From contig CAMPDV010002039.1 in the NCBI GenBank assembly GCA_946699065.1, forward strand, positions 1 through 64,000: a stretch of 64,000 bases of DNA, read 5' to 3'. Positions 11,086 through 21,800 of the stretch are shown here, in pieces. Below the pieces are notes generated by a model. The model worked only from the letters and a program-made list of their open reading frames with translations, had not been told where the DNA came from and ran no database searches. The position numbers and the translations under genes were made by a program. How positions within the stretch are numbered: position 1 is the stretch's first letter; each line of letters starts with the position of its first letter. Source of the stretch: Loxodes magnus (lineage: Eukaryota; Ciliophora; Karyorelictea; Loxodida; Loxodidae).

Positions 11086-12134
11086 GGTCTTATCACTTCC
11101 CGATACGATGAACTCTGAATCACTGGATATAGCCACAGACTAGTGTGACCACTCATGGTCCAGGTACCTGTCTTGACGTCCCATAGTCTCACCGTAGATT
11201 CATAACTCCCCGATACGATGAACTCTGAATCACTGGATATAGCCACAGCATATACATAACTAGTGTGACCACTCATGGTCTTACAGGTACCTGTCTTGAC
11301 GTCCCATAGTCTCACCGTAGAATCATAACTTCCCGATACGATGAACTCTGAATCACTGGATATAGCCACAGCATATACATAACTAGTGTGACCACTCATG
11401 GTCTTACAGGTACCTGTCTTGACGTCCCATAGTCTCACCGTCTTATCTAAACTTCCCGATACGATGAACTCTGAATCACTGGATATAGTCAAAACATATA
11501 CATAACTAGTGTGACCACTCATGGTCTTACAGGTACCTGTCTTGACGTCCCATAGTCTCACCGTAGAATCATCACTTCCCGATACGATGAACTCTGAATC
11601 ACTGGATATAGCCACAGCATATACATAACTAGTGTGACCACTCATGGTCTTACAGGTACCTGTCTTGACGTCCCATAGTCTCACCGTAGATTCATAACTT
11701 CCCGATACGATGAACTCTGAATCACTGGATATAGCCACAGCATATACATAACTAGTGTGACCACTCATGGTCTTACAGGTACCTGTCATGAAGTCCCATA
11801 GTCTCACCGTAGAATCATAACTTCCCGATACGATGAACTCTGAATCACTGGATATAGCCACAGCATATACATAACTAGTGTGACCACTCATGGTCTTACA
11901 GGTACCTGTCTTGACGTCCCATAGTCTCACCGTCTTATCTAAACTTCCCGATACGATGAACTCTGAATCACTGGATATAGTCAAAACATATACAGAATTA
12001 GTGTGACCACTCATGGTCTTACAGGTACCTGTCTTGACGTCCCATAGTCTCACCGTAGAATCATAACTCCCCCGATACGATGAACTCTGAATCACTGGAT
12101 ATAGCCACAGCATATACATAACTAGTGTGACCAC
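11082..12134 (-). pseudogene. WD40 array fragment, eight blades, frameshifted at both ends
   Basis: The frame opens out of phase (M-V-T-L-V) and falls into the WD40 frame at an extra C in the run 12069-12073. It then reads eight blades in the order YDS, NS-VLT-LDK, YDS with FM, YES, DDS, VLT-LDK, YDS, YES. It runs out in the damaged unit at 11083-11165, where the residues K-T of CKTMSGH are altered to W-T and the next blade loses its frame. This is a broken piece of the same array, not an independent gene. Whether the breaks are mutations or sequence errors is open; their clustering near the inversion favours errors. Confidence 0.7.
11083..11165 (-). other. Damaged repeat unit with three internal deletions
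   Basis: Between phase markers gtgtgacc at 11072 and 11143 the spacing is 71 bp in place of 123. Against an intact unit, 10 bp are missing near 11139 (tatgtatatg on the coding strand) and about 42 bp near 11091 (from the b-c turn to T-G-T-C). A further 3 bp (tta) are missing near 11160 in the neighbouring unit. This is the only unit in the window with multi-base deletions, and it separates the perfectly phased distal left arm from the indel-rich proximal part. Confidence 0.85.
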
Positions 12135-12504
12135 TCATGGTCTTACAGGTACCTGTCTTGACGTCCCATAGTCTCACCGTCTTATCTAAACTTCCCGATA
12201 CGATGAACTCTGAATCACTGGATATAGCCACAGCATATACATAACTAGTGTGACCACTCATGGTCTTACAGGTACCTGTCTTGACGTCCCATAGTCTCAC
12301 CGTAGAATCATAACTTCCCGATACGATGAACTCTGAATCACTGGATATAGCCACAGCATATACATAACTAGTGTGACCACTCATGGTCTTACAGGTACCT
12401 GTCTTGACGTCCCATAGTCTCACCGTAGATTCATAACTCCCCCGATACGATGAACTCTGAATCACTGGATATAGCCACAGCATATACATAACTAGTGTGA
12501 CCAC
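12061..12504 (-). pseudogene. WD40 array fragment, three blades between two one-base insertions
   Basis: This segment carries YES, YDS and LDK blades plus the start of a fourth. It is in the WD40 frame only between an extra C in the run 12439-12443 (which rescues an out-of-frame M-V-T-L-V start) and the extra C in 12069-12073 (after which it ends in G-E-L-stop). Both extra bases lengthen a C run that is four long in intact units of this variant. It is part of the damaged stretch next to the inversion and has no start of its own. Confidence 0.7.
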
Positions 12505-12551
12505 TCATGGTCTTACAGGTACCTGTCTTGACGTCCCATAGTCTCACCGTC

Positions 12552-12875
12552 TTATCTAAACTTCCCCGATACGATGAACTCTGAATCACTGGATATAGTC
12601 AAAACATATACATAACTAGTGTGACCACTCATGGTCTTACAGGTACCTGTCTTGACGTCCCATAGTCTCACCGTCTTATCTAAACTTCCCGATACGATGA
12701 ACTCTGAATCACTGGATATAGTCAAAACATATACAGAATTAGTGTGACCACTCATGGTCTTACAGGTACCTGTCTTGACGTCCCATAGTCTCACCGTAGA
12801 ATCATCACTTCCCGATACGATGAACTCTGAATCACTGGATATAGCCACAGCATATACATAAACTAGTGTGACCAC
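12552..12875 (-). pseudogene. WD40 array fragment, DDS and two LDK blades
   Basis: After an extra A near 12861 the frame reads DDS, NS-VLT-LDK and SY-VLT-LDK. It is thrown out of frame by an extra C in 12564-12567 and ends G-K-F-R-stop. The unit order matches the third to fifth units of the right arm read outward from the inversion. It is a remnant of a continuous array and its apparent start is out of frame. Confidence 0.7.
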
Positions 12876-13149
12876 TCATGGTCTTACAGGTACCTGTCTT
12901 GACGTCCCATAGTCTCACCGTCTTATCTAAACTTCCCGATACGATGAACTCTGAATCACTGGATATAGCCACAGCATATACATAACTAGTGTGACCACTC
13001 ATGGTCTTACAGGTACCTGTCTTGACGTCCCATAGTCTCACCGTAGAATCATAACTTCCCGATACGATGAACTCTGAATCACTGGATATAGCCACAGCAT
13101 ATACATAACTAGTGTATGCTGTGGCTATATCCAGTGATTCAGAGTTCAT
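12832..13149 (-). pseudogene. WD40 array fragment whose 5' end crosses the inversion point
   Basis: The first twelve residues (M-N-S-E-S-L-D...) come from the antisense of the right arm. The frame enters the proper WD40 reading only after crossing 13114/13115. It then reads a YDS blade and an LDK blade and is lost at the extra A near 12861. The chimeric N-terminus is a direct product of the head-to-head junction, so this reading frame should not be taken as a gene start. Confidence 0.7.
13091..13125. other. Inversion point: head-to-head switch of the array
   Basis: Eleven bases at 13091-13101 (gccacagcata) are the exact reverse complement of 13115-13125 (tatgctgtggc), around a 13-bp centre (tacataactagtg). 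Outside it the left arm reads minus and the right arm plus. The switch is inside a blade, with at most one shared base at the join, so it is not a promoter between two divergent genes. A true fold-back inversion and a fold-back read or assembly error would look alike here. Confidence 0.9.
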
Positions 13150-13334
13150 CGTATCGGGAAGTTATGATTCTACGGGTGAGACTATGGGACGTCAAGACAG
13201 GTACCTGTAAGACCATGAGTGGTCACACTAGTTATGTATATGCTGTGGCTATATCCAGTGATTCAGAGTTCATCGTATCGGGAAGTTTAGATAAGACGGT
13301 GAGGACTATGGGACGTCAAGACAGGTACCTGTAA
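13116..13334 (+). pseudogene. First right-arm WD40 fragment, frameshifted
   Basis: The ATG at 13116 lies out of frame in the first right-arm unit. An extra G near 13174-13176 (tacgggtgag) brings the reading into V-R-L-W-D, then one LDK blade follows. A second extra G near 13303 (gaggactatg) destroys W-D and ends the frame. The array begins in mid-blade here, with nothing upstream that could be a promoter, an N-terminal domain or a real start. Confidence 0.7.
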
Positions 13335-13342
13335 GACCATGA

Positions 13343-13726
13343 GTGGTCACACTAGTTATGTATATGCTGTGGCTATATCCCAGTGATTCAGAGTTCATCG
13401 TATCGGGAAGTGATGATTCTACGGTGAGACTATGGGACGTCAAGACAGGTACCTGTAAGACCATGAGTGGTCACACTAATTCTGTATATGTTTTGACTAT
13501 ATCCAGTGATTCAGAGTTCATCGTATCGGGAAGTTTAGATAAGACGGTGAGACTATGGGACGTCAAGACAGGTACCTGTAAGACCATGAGTGGTCACACT
13601 AGTTATGTATATGTTTTGACTATATCCAGTGATTCAGAGTTCATCGTATCGGGAAGTTTAGATAAGACGGTGAGACTATGGGACGTCAAGACAGGTACCT
13701 GTAAGGACCATGAGTGGTCACACTAG
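13343..13726 (+). pseudogene. Right-arm WD40 fragment, DDS and two LDK blades
   Basis: An extra C at about 13381 puts an out-of-frame M-V-T-L-V start into the WD40 frame. It then reads DDS, NS-VLT-LDK and SY-VLT-LDK and is lost at an extra G near 13705 (gtaaggacc), ending H-E-W-S-H-stop. The three-unit order is the mirror image of the left-arm fragment at 12552-12875. Confidence 0.7.
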
Positions 13727-16700
13727 TTATGTATATGCTGTGGCTATATCCAGTGATTCAGAGTTCATCGTATCGGGGAGTTATGATTCTACGGTGAGAC
13801 TATGGGACGTCAAGACAGGTACCTGTAAGACCATGAGTGGTCACACTAGTTATGTATATGCTGTGGCTATATCCAGTGATTCAGAGTTCATCGTATCGGG
13901 GAGTTATGAATCTACGGTGAGACTATGGGACGTCAAGACAGGTACCTGTAAGACCATGAGTGGTCACACTAGTTATGTATATGCTGTGGCTATATCCAGT
14001 GATTCAGAGTTCATCGTTATCGGGAAGTTTAGATAAGACGGTGAGACTATGGGACGTCAAGACAGGTACCTGTAAGACCATGAGTGGTCACACTAGTTAT
14101 GTATATGCTGTGGCTATATCCAGTGATTCAGAGTTCATCGTATCGGGAAGTTATGATTCTACGGTGAGACTATGGGACGTCAAGACAGGTACCTGTAAGA
14201 CCATGAGTGGTCACACTAATTCTGTATATGTTTTGACTATATCCAGTGATTCAGAGTTCATCGTATCGGGAAGTTTAGATAAGACGGTGAGACTATGGGA
14301 CGTCAAGACAGGTACCTGTAAGACCATGAGTGGTCACACTAGTTATGTATATGCTGTGGCTATATCCAGTGATTCAGAGTTCATCGTATCGGGAAGTGAT
14401 GATTCTACGGTGAGACTATGGGACTTCATGACAGGTACCTGTAAGACCATGAGTGGTCACACTAGTTATGTATATGCTGTGGCTATATCCAGTGATTCAG
14501 AGTTCATCGTATCGGGAAGTTATGAATCTACGGTGAGACTATGGGACGTCAAGACAGGTACCTGTAAGACCATGAGTGGTCACACTAGTTATGTATATGC
14601 TGTGGCTATATCCAGTGATTCAGAGTTCATCGTATCGGGAAGTGATGATTCTACGGTGAGACTATGGGACGTCAAGACAGGTACCTGTAAGACCATGAGT
14701 GGTCACACTAGTTATGTATATGTTTTGACTATATCCAGTGATTCAGAGTTCATCGTATCGGGAAGTTTAGATAAGACGGTGAGACTATGGGACGTCAAGA
14801 CAGGTACCTGTAAGACCATGAGTGGTCACACTAGTTATGTATATGCTGTGGCTATATCCAGTGATTCAGAGTTCATCGTATCGGGAAGTTATGATTCTAC
14901 GGTGAGACTATGGGACGTCAAGACAGGTACCTGTAAGACCATGAGTGGTCACACTAGTTATGTATATGCTGTGGCTATATCCAGTGATTCAGAGTTCATC
15001 GTATCGGGGAGTTATGAATCTACGGTGAGACTATGGGACGTCAAGACAGGTACCTGTAAGACCATGAGTGGTCACACTAGTTATGTATATGCTGTGGCTA
15101 TATCCAGTGATTCAGAGTTCATCGTATCGGGAAGTTTAGATAAGACGGTGAGACTATGGGACGTCAAGACAGGTACCTGTAAGACCATGAGTGGTCACAC
15201 TAGTTATGTATATGCTGTGGCTATATCCAGTGATTCAGAGTTCATCGTATCGGGGAGTTATGATTCTACGGTGAGACTATGGGACGTCAAGACAGGTACC
15301 TGTAAGACCATGAGTGGTCACACTAGTTATGTATATGCTGTGGCTATATCCAGTGATTCAGAGTTCATCGTATCGGGAAGTTTAGATAAGACGGTGAGAC
15401 TATGGGACGTCAAGACAGGTACCTGTAAGACCATGAGTGGTCACACTAGTTATGTATATGCTGTGGCTATATCCAGTGATTCAGAGTTCATCGTATCGGG
15501 AAGTTTAGATAAGACGGTGAGACTATGGGACGTCAAGACAGGTACCTGTAAGACCATGAGTGGTCACACTAGTTATGTATATGCTGTGGCTATATCCAGT
15601 GATTCAGAGTTCATCGTATCGGGAAGTTATGATTCTACGGTGAGACTATGGGACGTCAAGACAGGTACCTGTAAGACCATGAGTGGTCACACTAGTTATG
15701 TATATGCTGTGGCTATATCCAGTGATTCAGAGTTCATCGTATCGGGAAGTTATGATTCTACGGTGAGACTATGGGACTTCATGACAGGTACCTGTAAGAC
15801 CATGAGTGGTCACACTAGTTATGTATATGCTGTGGCTATATCCAGTGATTCAGAGTTCATCGTATCGGGGAGTTATGATTCTACGGTGAGACTATGGGAC
15901 GTCAAGACAGGTACCTGTAAGACCATGAGTGGTCACACTAGTTATGTATATGCTGTGGCTATATCCAGTGATTCAGAGTTCATCGTATCGGGAAGTTTAG
16001 ATAAGACGGTGAGACTATGGGACGTCAAGACAGGTACCTGTAAGACCATGAGTGGTCACACTAGTTATGTATATGCTGTGGCTATATCCAGTGATTCAGA
16101 GTTCATCGTATCGGGAAGTTTAGATAAGACGGTGAGACTATGGGACGTCAAGACAGGTACCTGTAAGACCATGAGTGGTCACACTAATTCTGTATATGTT
16201 GTGGCTATATCCAGTGATTCAGAGTTCATCGTATCGGGAAGTTATGAATCTACGGTGAGACTATGGGACGTCAAGACAGGTACCTGTAAGACCATGAGTG
16301 GTCACACTAGTTATGTATATGCTGTGGCTATATCCAGTGATTCAGAGTTCATCGTATCGGGAAGTTTAGATAAGACGGTGAGACTATGGGACGTCAAGAC
16401 AGGTACCTGTAAGACCATGAGTGGTCACACTAATTCTGTATATGTTTTGACTATATCCAGTGATTCAGAGTTCATCGTATCGGGAAGTTTAGATAAGACG
16501 GTGAGACTATGGGACGTCAAGACAGGTACCTGTAAGACCATGAGTGGTCACACTAGTTATGTATATGCTGTGGCTATATCCAGTGATTCAGAGTTCATCG
16601 TATCGGGGAGTTATGATTCTACGGTGAGACTATGGGACGTCAAGACAGGTACCTGTAAGACCATGAGTGGTCACACTAGTTATGTATATGCTGTGGCTAT

Positions 16701-18820
16701 ATCCAGTGATTCAGAGTTCATCGTATCGGGGAGTTATGATTCTACGGTGAGACTATGGGACGTCAAGACAGGTACCTGTAAGACCATGAGTGGTCACACT
16801 AGTTATGTATATGCTGTGGCTATATCCAGTGATTCAGAGTTCATCGTATCGGGGAGTTATGATTCTACGGTGAGACTATGGGACTTCATGACAGGTACCT
16901 GTAAGACCATGAGTGGTCACACTAGTTATGTATATGCTGTGGCTATATCCAGTGATTCAGAGTTCATCGTATCGGGGAGTTATGATTCTACGGTGAGACT
17001 ATGGGACGTCAAGACAGGTACCTGTAAGACCATGAGTGGTCACACTAGTTATGTATATGCTGTGGCTATATCCAGTGATTCAGAGTTCATCGTATCGGGA
17101 AGTTTAGATAAGACGGTGAGACTATGGGACGTCAAGACAGGTACCTGTAAGACCATGAGTGGTCACACTAGTTATGTATATGCTGTGGCTATATCCAGTG
17201 ATTCAGAGTTCATCGTATCGGGAAGTTTAGATAAGACGGTGAGACTATGGGACGTCAAGACAGGTACCTGTAAGACCATGAGTGGTCACACTAATTCTGT
17301 ATATGTTGTGGCTATATCCAGTGATTCAGAGTTCATCGTATCGGGAAGTTATGATTCTACGGTGAGACTATGGGACGTCAAGACAGGTACCTGTAAGACC
17401 ATGAGTGGTCACACTAGTTATGTATATGCTGTGGCTATATCCAGTGATTCAGAGTTCATCGTATCGGGGAGTTATGAATCTACGGTGAGACTATGGGACG
17501 TCAAGACAGGTACCTGTAAGACCATGAGTGGTCACACTAGTTATGTATATGCTGTGGCTATATCCAGTGATTCAGAGTTCATCGTATCGGGAAGTTTAGA
17601 TAAGACGGTGAGACTATGGGACGTCAAGACAGGTACCTGTAAGACCATGAGTGGTCACACTAATTCTGTATATGTTGTGGCTATATCCAGTGATTCAGAG
17701 TTCATCGTATCGGGGAGTTATGATTCTACGGTGAGACTATGGGACGTCAAGACAGGTACCTGTAAGACCATGAGTGGTCACACTAGTTATGTATATGCTG
17801 TGGCTATATCCAGTGATTCAGAGTTCATCGTATCGGGGAGTTATGATTCTACGGTGAGACTATGGGACGTCAAGACAGGTACCTGTAAGACCATGAGTGG
17901 TCACACTAGTTATGTATATGCTGTGGCTATATCCAGTGATTCAGAGTTCATCGTATCGGGGAGTTATGATTCTACGGTGAGACTATGGGACGTCAAGACA
18001 GGTACCTGTAAGACCATGAGTGGTCACACTAGTTATGTATATGCTGTGGCTATATCCAGTGATTCAGAGTTCATCGTATCGGGGAGTTATGATTCTACGG
18101 TGAGACTATGGGACGTCAAGACAGGTACCTGTAAGACCATGAGTGGTCACACTAATTCTGTATATGTTTTGACTATATCCAGTGATTCAGAGTTCATCGT
18201 ATCGGGAAGTTTAGATAAGACGGTGAGACTATGGGACGTCAAGACAGGTACCTGTAAGACCATGAGTGGTCACACTAGTTATGTATATGCTGTGGCTATA
18301 TCCAGTGATTCAGAGTTCATCGTATCGGGGAGTTATGATTCTACGGTGAGACTATGGGACGTCAAGACAGGTACCTGTAAGACCATGAGTGGTCACACTA
18401 GTTATGTATATGCTGTGGCTATATCCAGTGATTCAGAGTTCATCGTATCGGGAAGTTTAGATAAGACGGTGAGACTATGGGACGTCAAGACAGGTACCTG
18501 TAAGACCATGAGTGGTCACACTAGTTATGTATATGCTGTGGCTATATCCAGTGATTCAGAGTTCATCGTATCGGGGAGTTATGATTCTACGGTGAGACTA
18601 TGGGACGTCAAGACAGGTACCTGTAAGACCATGAGTGGTCACACTAGTTATGTATATGCTGTGGCTATATCCAGTGATTCAGAGTTCATCGTATCGGGAA
18701 GTTATGAATCTACGGTGAGACTATGGGACGTCAAGACAGGTACCTGTAAGACCATGAGTGGTCACACTAGTTATGTATATGCTGTGGCTATATCCAGTGA
18801 TTCAGAGTTCATCGTATCGG
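13407..18820 (+). repeat. Higher-order repeat, copy 1 (44 units)
   Basis: The block runs from one DDS unit to the next equivalent DDS unit. The order begins NS-VLT-LDK, VLT-LDK, YDS, YES, LDK, YDS, NS-VLT-LDK, DDS-FM, YES, DDS, VLT-LDK. The length is 5414 bp, which is 44 x 123 plus the two inserted bases near 13705 and 14017. Confidence 0.8.
13710..14036 (+). pseudogene. Right-arm WD40 fragment, YDS and YES blades, ending at an inserted T
   Basis: This fragment begins at the in-frame repeat Met (M-S-G-H-T) and reads YDS then YES blades. It loses frame at an extra T near 14017 (tcgttatcgg in place of tcgtatcgg), ending I-G-K-F-R-stop. This is the last of the cluster of insertions; downstream of it the frame stays intact for 39 kb. 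Confidence 0.7.
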
Positions 18821-21800
18821 GAAGTGATGATTCTACGGTGAGACTATGGGACGTCAAGACAGGTACCTGTAAGACCATGAGTGGTCACACTAATTCTGTA
18901 TATGTTTTGACTATATCCAGTGATTCAGAGTTCATCGTATCGGGAAGTTTAGATAAGACGGTGAGACTATGGGACGTCAAGACAGGTACCTGTAAGACCA
19001 TGAGTGGTCACACTAGTTATGTATATGTTTTGACTATATCCAGTGATTCAGAGTTCATCGTATCGGGAAGTTTAGATAAGACGGTGAGACTATGGGACGT
19101 CAAGACAGGTACCTGTAAGACCATGAGTGGTCACACTAGTTATGTATATGCTGTGGCTATATCCAGTGATTCAGAGTTCATCGTATCGGGAAGTTATGAT
19201 TCTACGGTGAGACTATGGGACGTCAAGACAGGTACCTGTAAGACCATGAGTGGTCACACTAGTTATGTATATGCTGTGGCTATATCCAGTGATTCAGAGT
19301 TCATCGTATCGGGGAGTTATGAATCTACGGTGAGACTATGGGACGTCAAGACAGGTACCTGTAAGACCATGAGTGGTCACACTAGTTATGTATATGCTGT
19401 GGCTATATCCAGTGATTCAGAGTTCATCGTATCGGGAAGTTTAGATAAGACGGTGAGACTATGGGACGTCAAGACAGGTACCTGTAAGACCATGAGTGGT
19501 CACACTAGTTATGTATATGCTGTGGCTATATCCAGTGATTCAGAGTTCATCGTATCGGGAAGTTATGATTCTACGGTGAGACTATGGGACGTCAAGACAG
19601 GTACCTGTAAGACCATGAGTGGTCACACTAATTCTGTATATGTTTTGACTATATCCAGTGATTCAGAGTTCATCGTATCGGGAAGTTTAGATAAGACGGT
19701 GAGACTATGGGACGTCAAGACAGGTACCTGTAAGACCATGAGTGGTCACACTAGTTATGTATATGCTGTGGCTATATCCAGTGATTCAGAGTTCATCGTA
19801 TCGGGAAGTGATGATTCTACGGTGAGACTATGGGACTTCATGACAGGTACCTGTAAGACCATGAGTGGTCACACTAGTTATGTATATGCTGTGGCTATAT
19901 CCAGTGATTCAGAGTTCATCGTATCGGGAAGTTATGAATCTACGGTGAGACTATGGGACGTCAAGACAGGTACCTGTAAGACCATGAGTGGTCACACTAG
20001 TTATGTATATGCTGTGGCTATATCCAGTGATTCAGAGTTCATCGTATCGGGAAGTGATGATTCTACGGTGAGACTATGGGACGTCAAGACAGGTACCTGT
20101 AAGACCATGAGTGGTCACACTAGTTATGTATATGTTTTGACTATATCCAGTGATTCAGAGTTCATCGTATCGGGAAGTTTAGATAAGACGGTGAGACTAT
20201 GGGACGTCAAGACAGGTACCTGTAAGACCATGAGTGGTCACACTAGTTATGTATATGCTGTGGCTATATCCAGTGATTCAGAGTTCATCGTATCGGGAAG
20301 TTATGATTCTACGGTGAGACTATGGGACGTCAAGACAGGTACCTGTAAGACCATGAGTGGTCACACTAGTTATGTATATGCTGTGGCTATATCCAGTGAT
20401 TCAGAGTTCATCGTATCGGGGAGTTATGAATCTACGGTGAGACTATGGGACGTCAAGACAGGTACCTGTAAGACCATGAGTGGTCACACTAGTTATGTAT
20501 ATGCTGTGGCTATATCCAGTGATTCAGAGTTCATCGTATCGGGAAGTTTAGATAAGACGGTGAGACTATGGGACGTCAAGACAGGTACCTGTAAGACCAT
20601 GAGTGGTCACACTAGTTATGTATATGCTGTGGCTATATCCAGTGATTCAGAGTTCATCGTATCGGGAAGTTATGATTCTACGGTGAGACTATGGGACGTC
20701 AAGACAGGTACCTGTAAGACCATGAGTGGTCACACTAGTTATGTATATGCTGTGGCTATATCCAGTGATTCAGAGTTCATCGTATCGGGGAGTTATGAAT
20801 CTACGGTGAGACTATGGGACGTCAAGACAGGTACCTGTAAGACCATGAGTGGTCACACTAGTTATGTATATGCTGTGGCTATATCCAGTGATTCAGAGTT
20901 CATCGTATCGGGAAGTTTAGATAAGACGGTGAGACTATGGGACGTCAAGACAGGTACCTGTAAGACCATGAGTGGTCACACTAGTTATGTATATGCTGTG
21001 GCTATATCCAGTGATTCAGAGTTCATCGTATCGGGGAGTTATGATTCTACGGTGAGACTATGGGACGTCAAGACAGGTACCTGTAAGACCATGAGTGGTC
21101 ACACTAGTTATGTATATGCTGTGGCTATATCCAGTGATTCAGAGTTCATCGTATCGGGAAGTGATGATTCTACGGTGAGACTATGGGACGTCAAGACAGG
21201 TACCTGTAAGACCATGAGTGGTCACACTAGTTATGTATATGTTTTGACTATATCCAGTGATTCAGAGTTCATCGTATCGGGAAGTTTAGATAAGACGGTG
21301 AGACTATGGGACGTCAAGACAGGTACCTGTAAGACCATGAGTGGTCACACTAGTTATGTATATGCTGTGGCTATATCCAGTGATTCAGAGTTCATCGTAT
21401 CGGGAAGTTATGATTCTACGGTGAGACTATGGGACGTCAAGACAGGTACCTGTAAGACCATGAGTGGTCACACTAGTTATGTATATGCTGTGGCTATATC
21501 CAGTGATTCAGAGTTCATCGTATCGGGGAGTTATGAATCTACGGTGAGACTATGGGACGTCAAGACAGGTACCTGTAAGACCATGAGTGGTCACACTAGT
21601 TATGTATATGCTGTGGCTATATCCAGTGATTCAGAGTTCATCGTATCGGGAAGTTTAGATAAGACGGTGAGACTATGGGACGTCAAGACAGGTACCTGTA
21701 AGACCATGAGTGGTCACACTAGTTATGTATATGCTGTGGCTATATCCAGTGATTCAGAGTTCATCGTATCGGGGAGTTATGATTCTACGGTGAGACTATG

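Larger units (their letters stand above)
1..13114 (-). repeat. Left arm of WD40 satellite array (123-bp unit, about 107 units)
   Basis: Tandem array of a 123-bp unit read on the minus strand, each unit encoding one 41-residue WD40 blade. The phase marker gtgtgacca sits at base 2 and at base 11072, exactly 90 x 123 bp apart, so bases 1-11085 carry no net indel. Units differ at a few linked blocks: cataact or cagaatt (SY or NS), gccacagc or gtcaaaac (AVA or VLT), gaatcataa / gattcataa / cttatctaaa / gaatcatca (YDS, YES, LDK, DDS), cttgacg or catgaag (VK or FM), and a silent cttcccg/ctccccg. The array runs off the left edge and ends in mid-unit at the inversion point near 13114. There is no unique sequence in it. 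Confidence 0.97.

Noticed and set aside
13091..13125. Bidirectional promoter between two divergent WD40 genes
   Set aside because: Only 13 bp separate the inverted arms and both arms begin in mid-blade with no start codon of their own.
13960..14017. True translation start of the giant protein at 13960
   Set aside because: The first codons are an out-of-frame reading of a WD40 unit; the same M-V-T-L-V peptide appears wherever a one-base shift occurs.
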